Positions 37,238-45,562 of a stretch of DNA of 64,000 bases are shown one piece after another. Under the pieces are notes generated by a model that was given only the letters and a program-made list of their open reading frames with translations, did no database searches and was not told where the DNA came from. Each line of letters begins with the position of its first letter. The first letter of the stretch is position 1. The translations under genes and the position numbers were made by a program. Source of the DNA: Actinomycetaceae bacterium (GTDB lineage: Bacteria > Actinomycetota > Actinomycetes > Actinomycetales > Actinomycetaceae). The stretch lies in NCBI GenBank assembly GCA_030540715.1, contig JAUNVQ010000003.1, positions 26,417-90,416 on the forward strand, read 5' to 3'.

Positions 37238-37693
37238 ATGGGCGCCTTAAAGAAAACAATGGAATATATGGGATTTCGCGATCCGGCTCAGGATGAGCTG
37301 GCAGATTTTGACGATACCAGCTATGAGGATATTTCTTATCCCGTATCTGAAGCACCGCTTGAACCCGTCGCTTCTTTTCCTTCCTCACGTTTAGTTAATA
37401 CGTCATCAGCTCACGGTGATCTTCGCCGAATAGTTACCGTTTGCCCGCGCACCTATAACGAGGCAAAACCCATTGGAGATGCCTTTCGAGATGGGACCCC
37501 AGTGATTATGAACCTGACTTCGATGTCAGAGGGTGAAGCACGGCGTATGGTCGATTTTGCTTCAGGGCTGATATATGGTCTTAATGGTTCCATTGAAAGG
37601 GTAACCAACCGTGTCTTTTTGCTTTCACCCGAAACTGTTGAAGTGACAGAGGGCGCCACCCCAACGCAGGGCAATATCTTCAACCAGGGATAA
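37238..37693 (+). CDS. sepF: cell division protein SepF
   Basis: SepF anchors FtsZ to the membrane and replaces FtsA in actinobacteria. The 151-residue protein has an N-terminal amphipathic helix (MGALKKTMEYMGF), an acidic linker and the compact SepF fold (about 66-145), including PVIMNLTSMSEGEARRMVDF and GLNGSIERV. The start ATG has GAAAGGGAAA upstream. It sits between pgeF and yggT in the standard order. Confidence 0.95.
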   Translation: MGALKKTMEYMGFRDPAQDELADFDDTSYEDISYPVSEAPLEPVASFPSSRLVNTSSAHGDLRRIVTVCPRTYNEAKPIGDAFRDGTPVIMNLTSMSEGEARRMVDFASGLIYGLNGSIERVTNRVFLLSPETVEVTEGATPTQGNIFNQG

Positions 37694-37772
37694 TGAGCTT
37701 TGAGGTCTGTTGTCTCATGCCAAGACACGTGCACTTTTCGTGAGCGAACGAGCAAAGCCGTGCCTGTACAAT

Positions 37773-37793
37773 CCGTAGACAATCTGTTTACGG
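37773..37793 (+). repeat. hairpin in the yggT leader
   Basis: CCGTAGACA and TGTTTACGG form a 9-pair stem with a 3-base loop and one wobble. It ends 18 bases before the AGAGGG site of yggT. An alternative pairing of GTGCC (37760-37764) with GGCAC (37792-37796) would disrupt it. Confidence 0.4.
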
Positions 37794-37821
37794 CACATGG
37801 ATGAAAAAGAAAGAGGGATCG

Positions 37822-38136
37822 ATGTCGGCAATTTTGGTGTGGTTTGGCTTTGCCATGTCTCAACTCATCTACATTTACATGCTCATTTTGCTGGCTCGCG
37901 TTATCTTAGATTGGGTTGATCTTCTGGTTCGGGACTTTCGGCCTAAAGGTGTAGTTTTGCTGGTGGCAAATCTCATATATTCCCTCACTGATCCGCCAAT
38001 AAAATTCTTCGGACGCTTCATTCCGCCACTACGTATTGGAAATATAGCGCTTGACCTGGGCTTTCTTGCTCTTTTCTTCAGTCTTTATTTTGCCAATTAT
38101 TTAATTGTGGTGATAATACGATTTTTTGTAGCCTAG
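37822..38136 (+). CDS. YggT-family membrane protein
   Basis: The 104-residue protein has two YggT units: membrane segments at about 8-30 and 75-100, with the conserved RVILDWV and LTDPPIKFFGRFIPP between them. YggT proteins lie next to sepF and divIVA in Gram-positive bacteria and are thought to act in division or membrane protein assembly; the mechanism is unknown. The ATG at 37822 is chosen because AGAGGGA lies just before it; the frame extends 7 codons upstream without a site. Confidence 0.88.
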   Translation: MSAILVWFGFAMSQLIYIYMLILLARVILDWVDLLVRDFRPKGVVLLVANLIYSLTDPPIKFFGRFIPPLRIGNIALDLGFLALFFSLYFANYLIVVIIRFFVA

Positions 38137-38309
38137 AGGAAACCATTAAAAGTAGCGTCCATAAGTCAAAAACAAGGATAATTGCGGAAGAAATCATTAC
38201 ATTTCTGAAATTGTTGAAAAAGTGACTACTGTTGTGAATGTGAAAATGGGTAACTTTCAGGTATGCTTGTTTTAGCTGCACGATAACGCGCAGGAAGTGC
38301 ATACTGATA

Positions 38310-38328
38310 CGGTAGGTGGAACCTACCG
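38310..38328 (+). repeat. perfect hairpin in the divIVA leader
   Basis: CGGTAGGT and ACCTACCG pair perfectly around a GGA loop. About 18 bases later ACTAGGT and ACCTGGT (38343-38360) form a second 7-pair hairpin. They lie in the 275-base gap 38137-38411, about 90 bases before divIVA, and no T-run follows. Confidence 0.5.
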
Positions 38329-38411
38329 GTGAGTAGCACAAACTAGGTCCCAACCTGGTTTCCCACAGACCGTACAGTAACATATGAGAAAGTAAACTGA
38401 GGTGACACGTA

Positions 38412-39008
38412 ATGGCTTTGCTGACAGCTGAAGATGTTCACGTGAAAGAATTTACCCCTACGAAATTTCGTGAGGGCTACGATTCGGATGAAGTCGATGA
38501 GTTTCTTGATGAGGTAGTTGAAACTATTGCAACGCTTCAGGAAGAAAACTACAATCTCAAGGCGCAGCTTGCCGAGGCGGAGCGCAAGATTGCCGAATAC
38601 GCCGCACAACCGCCAGTTCAGGAGGCTGCTCCCGAGCCAGAACCCCAGCCTGAACCAGAACCCGAACCTACACCGGAATCAGAGGCGGCGGCCCCCAAGG
38701 CAACCGCCGAACCTGAGGATGCCACATCAATGCTGGCATTGGCACAGCGCGTCCATGATGAATACGTACGCAACGGCCAAGAAGAGGGCGATCGCATTGT
38801 CTCTGAGTCACGAGCTCAAGGCGAACAGATAGTCCGTGAGGCAGAGGACGAAGCTCGTCGTATCCGCGAAAAACTTGAGCAGGACCGCACGGGGCTTGAA
38901 AAGAAGATTGACGATTTGAAACAGTTTGAACGTGACTATCGTTCAAAGATTCACTCACACCTTGAGACACTCATTAACGAGGTTGATAAGGGAGCACAGC
39001 AGGCATAG
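38412..39008 (+). CDS. divIVA: polar growth / septum protein DivIVA (Wag31)
   Basis: The 198-residue coiled-coil protein opens with the DivIVA membrane-curvature domain (LLTAEDVHVKEFTPTKFREG, then DSDEVDEFLDEV). A Pro/Glu-rich linker (about 70-103) is followed by a long C-terminal coiled coil (about 110-190). In actinobacteria it directs polar wall growth and septum placement. The start ATG has GAGGTGA upstream. The linker consists of PEPEP-type repeats and probably varies in length between strains. An 11-13 pair terminator follows. Confidence 0.95.
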   Translation: MALLTAEDVHVKEFTPTKFREGYDSDEVDEFLDEVVETIATLQEENYNLKAQLAEAERKIAEYAAQPPVQEAAPEPEPQPEPEPEPTPESEAAAPKATAEPEDATSMLALAQRVHDEYVRNGQEEGDRIVSESRAQGEQIVREAEDEARRIREKLEQDRTGLEKKIDDLKQFERDYRSKIHSHLETLINEVDKGAQQA

Positions 39009-39065
39009 CCTTTAAGTTGTGACTTCCAACGCATCGTCGTCATGCGCGTGTAGCAAAAATGACGT

Positions 39066-39105
39066 AACAGTCGGGTGCCCACCAGCACCCGGCTGTTTGC
39101 TGTGT
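39066..39105 (+). terminator. divIVA terminator
   Basis: AACAGTCGGGTGC and GCACCCGGCTGTT form a 13-pair stem with one wobble and a 6-base loop, 58 bases after the divIVA stop. A short T-containing tail (TTTGCTGTGT) follows. Confidence 0.75.
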
Positions 39106-39182
39106 AGACAAGACCATTCCTGTGCAGTGCTGCGGTACAATACAAGACGTCGATGCGTCACAGGTAAAGATAGAAAACAACT

Positions 39183-39725
39183 ATGAGTGAAACAAAACAA
39201 TCAACTTTGGATGAAACGACGAAAAGAACACGTATCAAGACACCGCCGCTTGTTATTATTTTTATTGTCGTTGCCTTACCGTGTCTTATTATCGACCAGG
39301 TAACAAAAGCACTAGTAGTGGCAGCCTTTGAAGCCCACGTCCCCCATCCAGTTCTTGGTTCGTATTTATCTATTGAAGTTGTACGTAATCCAGGTGCTGC
39401 ATTTTCGCTGGCAGAAGGATTAAACTGGCTATTTGTTATTATTGCCTTTATTGTTTTGGCTTGGATTGCCTGGACTGGGCGGAGAACAACGCGGCGCGCA
39501 TGGCAGCTCTCGTTTGGGCTTATTGCTGGAGGTGCCGCAGGTAACCTTGTGGATCGCCTTATACAGCCCCCCTCTATCGGCAGGGGACACGTTATTGACT
39601 TCATCAACTACAACGGATATTTCGTAGGAAATATTGCCGATGTTTTTATTGTTGTAGGTGTGTTCCTTGTTGTTATTTTGACACTAGCGGGCGGATCACC
39701 AGTTATCAAGGATGATACTCAATGA
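39183..39725 (+). CDS. lspA: lipoprotein signal peptidase LspA
   Basis: LspA is signal peptidase II, which cleaves the signal peptide of diacylated lipoproteins such as the metal-binding protein encoded at 53.1 kb. The 180-residue protein has four membrane segments and both catalytic aspartates: Asp124 in NLVDRL and Asp153 in NIADVF. The NPGAAFS motif is also present. The ribosome site is weak. Its stop overlaps the start of the pseudouridine synthase gene (ATGA). Confidence 0.96.
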   Translation: MSETKQSTLDETTKRTRIKTPPLVIIFIVVALPCLIIDQVTKALVVAAFEAHVPHPVLGSYLSIEVVRNPGAAFSLAEGLNWLFVIIAFIVLAWIAWTGRRTTRRAWQLSFGLIAGGAAGNLVDRLIQPPSIGRGHVIDFINYNGYFVGNIADVFIVVGVFLVVILTLAGGSPVIKDDTQ

Positions 39726-40645
39726 CACAGATGCGCCAATATATGGTGCCCGATGGCCTTATTGGACAAAGACTTGATGTGGGGGTGTCGCGGCTGGCTG
39801 GTATTTCCCGCCACGGAGCAAGTCAACTCATTGATAGAGGAGATGTTCTTGTCGATGGCCAGGCAGCACCGAAGTCGCTGCGACTAGAGTCGACTATGAT
39901 TCTTGAGGTGCAGCTTCCCCCTCCGCCCTGTGTGCATCCTGTACCAACCCCAGCTAATTTTGATGTTCTTTACGACGACGACGATGTTATAGTCATTAAC
40001 AAACCACCAGGTATTGCTGCCCATAGCGGGCCAGGGTGGGATGGGCCAACCGTCATCGGAGCACTGCTTGCTTCTGGCATCCGTGTGTCTACCTCTGGTC
40101 CAACTGAGCGCAAAGGAATTGTTCACCGACTTGACGCTGGCACCTCGGGGGCTATGGTGGTAGCAAAAACCGAGCGAGCCTACGGACAATTAAAAAACGA
40201 GTTTCGTTATCGTAGGGTCACAAAGCGCTATCACGCATTAGTGGAAGGGCACCCTGATCCGTGGCGAGGCACAGTTGATGCAGCGATTGGACGCAGGCCT
40301 GGGAAAGATTTTCGTATGGGTGTTACCTATGAAGGTAAAGCCTCCATTACTCACTACGACACTTTAGAAGTTATGCCTGGGGCTGCATTACTGTCGATTA
40401 TTCTTGAAACGGGACGAACCCATCAAATACGTGTACATATGGAAGCCATTGGGCATCCAGTGATTGGTGATCCACTATATCGCCCTCACAAAGCCCTGGC
40501 CGACCGTCTTGGCTTGCAACGCCAATGGCTTCATGCGGTTGAGCTTGGATTTAGCCATCCCATTACCCATGAAGACATCAGGGTGGAAGCTCCCTATCCA
40601 CGCGATCTTAGTGAGGCGTTAAAAAAAATCAGAAAAGCACTGTGA
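39722..40645 (+). CDS. RluD-type 23S rRNA pseudouridine synthase
   Basis: The 307-residue protein has an N-terminal S4 RNA-binding domain (about 15-65) and the RluA-type catalytic domain with HRLDAGTSG (catalytic Asp about 138), GRTHQIRVHM and the C-terminal HAVELGFSHP. It follows lspA with a 4-base overlap, a conserved pairing in bacteria. Target sites in helix 69 of 23S rRNA are likely by family but not provable here. Confidence 0.92.
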   Translation: MTQMRQYMVPDGLIGQRLDVGVSRLAGISRHGASQLIDRGDVLVDGQAAPKSLRLESTMILEVQLPPPPCVHPVPTPANFDVLYDDDDVIVINKPPGIAAHSGPGWDGPTVIGALLASGIRVSTSGPTERKGIVHRLDAGTSGAMVVAKTERAYGQLKNEFRYRRVTKRYHALVEGHPDPWRGTVDAAIGRRPGKDFRMGVTYEGKASITHYDTLEVMPGAALLSIILETGRTHQIRVHMEAIGHPVIGDPLYRPHKALADRLGLQRQWLHAVELGFSHPITHEDIRVEAPYPRDLSEALKKIRKAL

Positions 40646-40661
40646 TGTGATACTTGTCATA

Positions 40662-40693
40662 TTATTATCTCTATTCATTGAGTAAGATAATAA
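40662..40693. repeat. AT-rich inverted repeat between rluD and dnaE
   Basis: TTATTATCT and AGATAATAA (9 pairs) flank a 14-base loop. It starts 16 bases after the pseudouridine synthase stop. The stem is weak, so it could be a poor terminator or an operator for dnaE. Confidence 0.35.
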
Positions 40694-40713
40694 ACGCTAC
40701 TGGTCGCCGCGTG

Positions 40714-40759
40714 TTGGTCTTTCCTGTTTTCACCCGTATATCTGGTTAGACTGGAAAGT
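40714..40759 (+). promoter_or_regulatory. dnaE promoter region
   Basis: TTGGTC (40714-40719), a 17-base spacer and TATATC (40737-40742) would give an 11-base leader. TAGACT (40747-40752) ends 7 bases before the ATG and would give a leaderless start. Both readings are possible. Confidence 0.35.
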
Positions 40760-43700
40760 ATGGACTCAGATTTTGTGCACCTTCACGTACATACCGACTA
40801 TTCAATGCTTGACGGCGCGGCAAAAATTAAATTGCTTGTTGCAGAAGCTGCTCGATTAGGGCAAAAAGCCCTGGCGATTACTGATCATGGCTACTTGTTT
40901 GGCGCGCATGAGTTTTATGCAGCCTGTAAAGAAGCGAGCATTACCCCCATTATTGGCTTGGAAGCCTATATGACTCCCGGGACATCACGCTTTGATAAGA
41001 CGAGGGTTCAGTGGGGATCAGAAGACCAGGCTGAAGATGACGTATCGGCACGCGGAGCCTATACGCATATGACACTACTTGCCAGAACGACCGAAGGTAT
41101 GCACAATCTGTTCAGAATGGGCTCCTATGCCTCTTTAGAGGGACAAATGGGGAAATGGCCACGTATCGATCGAGAATTACTTGAACGCTACAGTAAAGGC
41201 CTCATTGGGAGTACAGGGTGCCCTTCAGGTGAAGTTCAAACGCGCCTTCGCTTGGGTCAGTGGGATGAGGCTCGACGTATTGCCGGAGAACTACAAGATA
41301 TTTTTGGCAAAGAACATTTCTTTGTTGAACTGATGGATCATGGTTTAACAATTGAAAATAGGGTACGCGATGATCTTTTACGGCTTGCTAAGGAATTAAA
41401 GGCTCCGCTTATTGCCACTAACGATTCTCACTATGTCAAGGAAAGTGATGCGCCTATTCAAGAGGCATTACTGTGCATTAACTCGGGTTCTCGTTTAACG
41501 GATCCTGATCGTTTTAAGTTTGAAGGCACAGGATACTACCTGAAATCAGGTGAAGAAATGAGGGCATTATTTAAAGATGTTCCCCAAGCGTGCACAAACA
41601 CACTCATGGTGGCAGAACAATGTGAAGTGCACTTTCAATCCACAGAAGATGGTGCCGATTATTCACCGCAGTTTCCCGTGCCTGCGGGAGAAGATGAACA
41701 TTCATGGTTCGTGAAAGAAGTACAGCGTGGCCTTAATAAACGTTTTGGCTCTGCCATACCAGATACGGCACAAAAAAGAGCCGATTACGAATGTAAAGTT
41801 ATCACTGATATGGGCTTTCCCGGTTACTTCCTTGTTGTGGCAGATTTTATCAACTGGGCTAAAGATGAAGGAATTCGAGTGGGGCCAGGTCGAGGATCGG
41901 GTGCTGGTTCCATGGTCGCCTATGCAATGGGAATTACCGAGCTGAATCCACTTGAACATGGGCTCATGTTCGAGCGCTTTCTTAATCCCGAACGTGTGTC
42001 CATGCCCGATATTGATGTTGATTTTGACGAACGTCGGCGCGGAGAAGTTATTGACTATGTGACCGAAAAATATGGTGCCGATAAGGTTTCCCAAGTCGTT
42101 ACTTATGGAACGATTAAAGCAAAGCAGGCGTTGAAAGATTCCGCACGTGTGCTAGATCAGCCCTATGCGATAGGGGAAAAGCTTACCAATGCTATGCCAC
42201 CGGCTGTGATGGGAAAGAATATCTCGGTTAAAGGTATTTTTGATGAAAATGATCCGCGCTATAAAGAGGCCGAAGAGTTCCGAAAACTCTATGCTGAAAA
42301 CAAAGCCGAGTTAGAGCCTGTTGTGTCACTTGCTCAAGGACTAGAAGGAATCACCCGCCAATGGGGTGTTCACGCCTGTGCAGTGATTATGAGCTCACAC
42401 CGTCTTGTCGATATTATTCCAATGATGCAGCGTCCCCAAGATGGAGCCGTTATTACTCAATTCGACTATCCAACATGTGAACATTTGGGTTTGTTGAAGA
42501 TGGACTTTCTTGGCTTAAGGAACCTGACAGTCATATCAGATGCCTTAGAGAATATTATTGCAAACGGTAAAGACCCCCTTGATTTAGAGCAGGTGGGCTT
42601 AGATGATAAAGCGACATATGAGTTGCTCTCCCGCGGAGAAACCCTAGGGGTTTTCCAGCTTGATGGTGGCGGTATGCGTACGTTGCTTCGACAGATGGGG
42701 CCCACGCAGTTCTCTGACATATCCGCTGTGGGGGCACTGTACCGTCCTGGTCCTATGGGAGCAAATTCGCATACAAACTATGCGCTTCGTAAAAATGGTC
42801 GCCAACAAATTGAGCCTATTCATCCTGCACTAGAAGAACCTCTGAAAGAAATATTGGGCGAAACCTATGGCCTTATTGTCTATCAGGAACAGGTCATGTC
42901 TATTGCTCGAAAGGTCGCTGGATATAGTTTAGGTGAGGCCGATATTTTACGTCGAGCAATGGGTAAGAAAAAGAAAGCGGAGATGGATCAGCAATTTTCA
43001 AAATTTTCTGCTGGTATGGTAGAGCGAGGGTATCCTCAAGATGCTATCGATAAATTGTGGGCCATCCTTGTTCCTTTTGCCTCCTATGCCTTTAACAAAT
43101 CACATTCGGCAGCCTATGGGTTGGTATCGTATTGGACGGCCTACCTGAAAACAAATTATCCCACAGAGTACATGGCAGCACTGCTGACATCCACTAAAGA
43201 TGATAAGGATAAATTGGCTCTTTATCTGCGTGAATGTCGCCATATGCGGATAACTATTTTGCCGCCACATGTTAACCATTCACAGGCTAACTTTACACCG
43301 GTTGGTAAAGATATTCGTTTCGGATTATCTGCTATCCGTAATGTCGGTATTAATGTGGTCAACGCAATTATTCAGTCCCGTAATGAAAAAGGTAATTTTA
43401 CTTCCTTCCATGATTTCTTGGAAAAAGTACCTCTGAGTGTGTGTAATAAGCGTACGATCGAGTCCCTTATTAAGGCTGGAGCATTTGATGATTTGGGTGC
43501 TTCACGCAGAGCACTTGTTGCCCATCACGAGGAAGCTGTTGATGAAGTTATTGGCTTAAAACGAAAAGAGGCAGTGGGGCAGTTTGACCTTTTTGGTGCC
43601 TTTGGAGCCGATGAGGATGCACAGGGTGCTTCCACATTAACGATTGAACCACCCCAGCTTGAAGAATGGCAGAAAAAGCAGAAACTTGCTTTTGAACGCG

Positions 43701-44341
43701 ATATGTTGGGGCTTTATGTGTCGGGCCATCCTCTTGAAGGTTTGGAATCTGTATTGGATCGACACTCTACTATCGAGATCGCTCAATTGGCGGAAGAAGA
43801 AACAGCCCGCGATGGTTCATTTGTGGAACTATGCGGATTGGTAACGAGTATTCAGCGTCGAACAACACGTAAAAATGGAAATCTATGGGCAATTGCCACT
43901 ATAGAGGACATGTCGGGGGCAATTGAAGTCATGTTTTTTCCACAAACATATCGCAATTGTTCAACGCAACTTGTTGAAGATGAAGTTATTGCCGTACGTG
44001 GCCGCCTTATGGTGCGTGAAGGTGAAGTCTCGGTAGCCGCCCAGGAGATGTCGCTTCCTGATACACATGTTATTCCCGATTCTGAACTTGATCTTTACTG
44101 TCATGCAACCAAATGTGATGATACCCTTTTACAGCAGCTCAAAGATATATTAAGTCGCCACAGAGGGCGTTGTGATGTGCGTTTGCATGTAATATATCCA
44201 TCGAAGGCGCTGAGTTTAGAGCTAGATAAGCGTTTAAATGTTGAACGCAGCCCAGAACTTTATGCCGAGTTGAAAGCTCTGCTAGGGGCTCAATGTTTAG
44301 AAGTTCCAGCAGTATTGAAGAAAATAACGGATAGAAAATGA
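40760..44341 (+). CDS. dnaE: DNA polymerase III alpha subunit DnaE
   Basis: This is the main replicative polymerase. The 1193-residue protein has an N-terminal PHP domain (HVHTDYSMLDG, AITDHG, GLEAYM, TNDSHYV) whose metal ligands look intact. Intact PHP ligands are linked to intrinsic proofreading in actinobacterial DnaE1. The palm catalytic aspartates are in PDIDVDFDE (about 416-424), followed by the finger region, the helix-hairpin-helix and an OB-fold (about 1000-1080). It is complete and of usual length. It is monocistronic in appearance and followed by a Fur-family gene on the same strand. Confidence 0.97.
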   Translation: MDSDFVHLHVHTDYSMLDGAAKIKLLVAEAARLGQKALAITDHGYLFGAHEFYAACKEASITPIIGLEAYMTPGTSRFDKTRVQWGSEDQAEDDVSARGAYTHMTLLARTTEGMHNLFRMGSYASLEGQMGKWPRIDRELLERYSKGLIGSTGCPSGEVQTRLRLGQWDEARRIAGELQDIFGKEHFFVELMDHGLTIENRVRDDLLRLAKELKAPLIATNDSHYVKESDAPIQEALLCINSGSRLTDPDRFKFEGTGYYLKSGEEMRALFKDVPQACTNTLMVAEQCEVHFQSTEDGADYSPQFPVPAGEDEHSWFVKEVQRGLNKRFGSAIPDTAQKRADYECKVITDMGFPGYFLVVADFINWAKDEGIRVGPGRGSGAGSMVAYAMGITELNPLEHGLMFERFLNPERVSMPDIDVDFDERRRGEVIDYVTEKYGADKVSQVVTYGTIKAKQALKDSARVLDQPYAIGEKLTNAMPPAVMGKNISVKGIFDENDPRYKEAEEFRKLYAENKAELEPVVSLAQGLEGITRQWGVHACAVIMSSHRLVDIIPMMQRPQDGAVITQFDYPTCEHLGLLKMDFLGLRNLTVISDALENIIANGKDPLDLEQVGLDDKATYELLSRGETLGVFQLDGGGMRTLLRQMGPTQFSDISAVGALYRPGPMGANSHTNYALRKNGRQQIEPIHPALEEPLKEILGETYGLIVYQEQVMSIARKVAGYSLGEADILRRAMGKKKKAEMDQQFSKFSAGMVERGYPQDAIDKLWAILVPFASYAFNKSHSAAYGLVSYWTAYLKTNYPTEYMAALLTSTKDDKDKLALYLRECRHMRITILPPHVNHSQANFTPVGKDIRFGLSAIRNVGINVVNAIIQSRNEKGNFTSFHDFLEKVPLSVCNKRTIESLIKAGAFDDLGASRRALVAHHEEAVDEVIGLKRKEAVGQFDLFGAFGADEDAQGASTLTIEPPQLEEWQKKQKLAFERDMLGLYVSGHPLEGLESVLDRHSTIEIAQLAEEETARDGSFVELCGLVTSIQRRTTRKNGNLWAIATIEDMSGAIEVMFFPQTYRNCSTQLVEDEVIAVRGRLMVREGEVSVAAQEMSLPDTHVIPDSELDLYCHATKCDDTLLQQLKDILSRHRGRCDVRLHVIYPSKALSLELDKRLNVERSPELYAELKALLGAQCLEVPAVLKKITDRK

Positions 44342-44354
44342 ATAAATCTAACTT

Positions 44355-44382
44355 TTGAATTGTTCAAGTTTAGTGGCATAAT
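44355..44382 (+). promoter_or_regulatory. fur-family gene promoter with overlapping operator
   Basis: TTGAAT (44355-44360), a 16-base spacer and CATAAT (44377-44382) form a good promoter. CATAAT ends 6 bases before the ATG, so the message should be leaderless. TTGAA-TTG-TTCAA (44355-44367) is a palindrome lying on the -35 element, a likely autorepression site. Confidence 0.6.
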
Positions 44383-44388
44383 GGAAAC

Positions 44389-44823
44389 ATGGTACCCGAC
44401 TATGCTCAGATTCTACGTTCGCATAAAATGCGTGTGACGGCTGCTCGTATTGCCGTGTTGTCGACAACGCATGATTTTCCACACTGTGATGCTGACGAGA
44501 TTCGCTCACATGTTGAACAGCGCCTGGGAACAATTTCTGGTCAAGCAGTCTATGATGCTCTTAACAGTCTTACAGATGCCGGTATATTACGTCGGGTTGA
44601 ACCAGCCGGAGTGCGAGCACGTTATGAGTTTGATAAGGGTGATAATCACCATCACATTGTCTGCCGTCTATGTGGATATATGGATGATATTGACTGCCAG
44701 ACAGGTCATGCCCCTTGTATGACAATCGATAATGATCATGGATGGCATGTAGATGAGGCAGAAGTCTATTTTTGGGGAAGATGCCCTCAATGTTTGCAAA
44801 CTGAACAACGTCATAGTGCCTAA
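44389..44823 (+). CDS. Fur-family transcriptional regulator (FurA/PerR-like)
   Basis: The 144-residue protein has an N-terminal winged helix (about 5-80) and a C-terminal dimer domain with HHHIVCRLCG (His87-89, Cys92, Cys95) and GRCPQC (Cys132, Cys135), the structural zinc site. The overall look (EAEVYFWGRCPQC) is that of actinobacterial FurA, a peroxide- or iron-sensing repressor usually upstream of katG. No catalase gene follows here, so the target is unclear. The predicted leaderless start matches what is known for mycobacterial furA. Confidence 0.88.
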   Translation: MVPDYAQILRSHKMRVTAARIAVLSTTHDFPHCDADEIRSHVEQRLGTISGQAVYDALNSLTDAGILRRVEPAGVRARYEFDKGDNHHHIVCRLCGYMDDIDCQTGHAPCMTIDNDHGWHVDEAEVYFWGRCPQCLQTEQRHSA

Positions 44824-44960
44824 AATAGCTTTTTCTCTGTTTTCCGTACATCTTTAGCCGTTTTGACTTGTTATTTGTCTGATTGGCGTATGAAAGAAAC
44901 TATTTCTTCGTGACTATGTATAAAATGATGTTGAGGAAATGATAATTCATTGGAGGAAGC

Positions 44961-45494
44961 ATGCCGGCATCACCACATTACGACAGCAGTGCGGACCCTG
45001 AACAAGACGATTTTGATATAGTTAGTCACGCCAATTCGCCCGATGCTGACGTGCTAGGAATCATCGATGCTCCTAAACCCCAGATACAGGCAGAAGCTGC
45101 TTTGGAGCAATCGGCCTCTACTCCGTGGCTTGTTGATCTTTTTTCGTCAATAAGTTTAGCAGGCGTAGTTGTTTTTAATGCAGCAGATTTTTCGATTATT
45201 ACGCGTATCGTAGCCCTTGTTGCACTGCTTGTGGCCCTTGCATTAGAAACAAAGTATTCCGCCGGGGCTCAAGCCCGTTCAGATCGCTATCTTATGATGA
45301 CATTGATTGGTATTGTTGGTGGATTTATCATTATTATTGTGAGTTCCGTGGTGTTACTAGAACTCACTGACACGCCTGCAATGCCATGGATTCTTTTTGC
45401 GGCTATTAGCCTACTTGGCTTCGTTGTTGCTCGCGGATTTCGCTATTTCACAAGGGCATATATTGAAAAGAATCATACCGATTCGCGCGGCTGA
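44961..45494 (+). CDS. four-helix membrane protein of unknown function
   Basis: The 177-residue protein has an acidic cytoplasmic N terminus (about 1-55) and four predicted membrane segments (about 60-76, 79-96, 107-132, 139-157), ending in a basic tail. I recognise no domain. It has a strong GGAGGAAG site and lies between the Fur gene and hisD on the same strand. A Fur link is possible but not shown. It could be a small actinobacteria-specific integral protein. Confidence 0.75.
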   Translation: MPASPHYDSSADPEQDDFDIVSHANSPDADVLGIIDAPKPQIQAEAALEQSASTPWLVDLFSSISLAGVVVFNAADFSIITRIVALVALLVALALETKYSAGAQARSDRYLMMTLIGIVGGFIIIIVSSVVLLELTDTPAMPWILFAAISLLGFVVARGFRYFTRAYIEKNHTDSRG

Positions 45495-45524
45495 ATGAAA
45501 GATTTTCCTATTCTGCGAACAGAT

Positions 45525-45562
45525 TTGCCACCGTATTTGCACAATTAGGTATGATGCTCAGT
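45525..45562 (+). promoter_or_regulatory. hisD promoter, leaderless geometry
   Basis: TATGAT (45550-45555) ends 7 bases before the ATG at 45563. TTGCCA (45525-45530) lies upstream with a long 19-base spacer. No ribosome site precedes any of the in-frame ATG codons. Confidence 0.35.

Noticed and set aside
38310..38328. A T-box-like GGTGGAACC in the divIVA leader
   Set aside because: The stretch is explained by a perfect 8-pair hairpin. The downstream gene is not a tRNA synthetase or amino-acid gene, and no specifier stem is visible.
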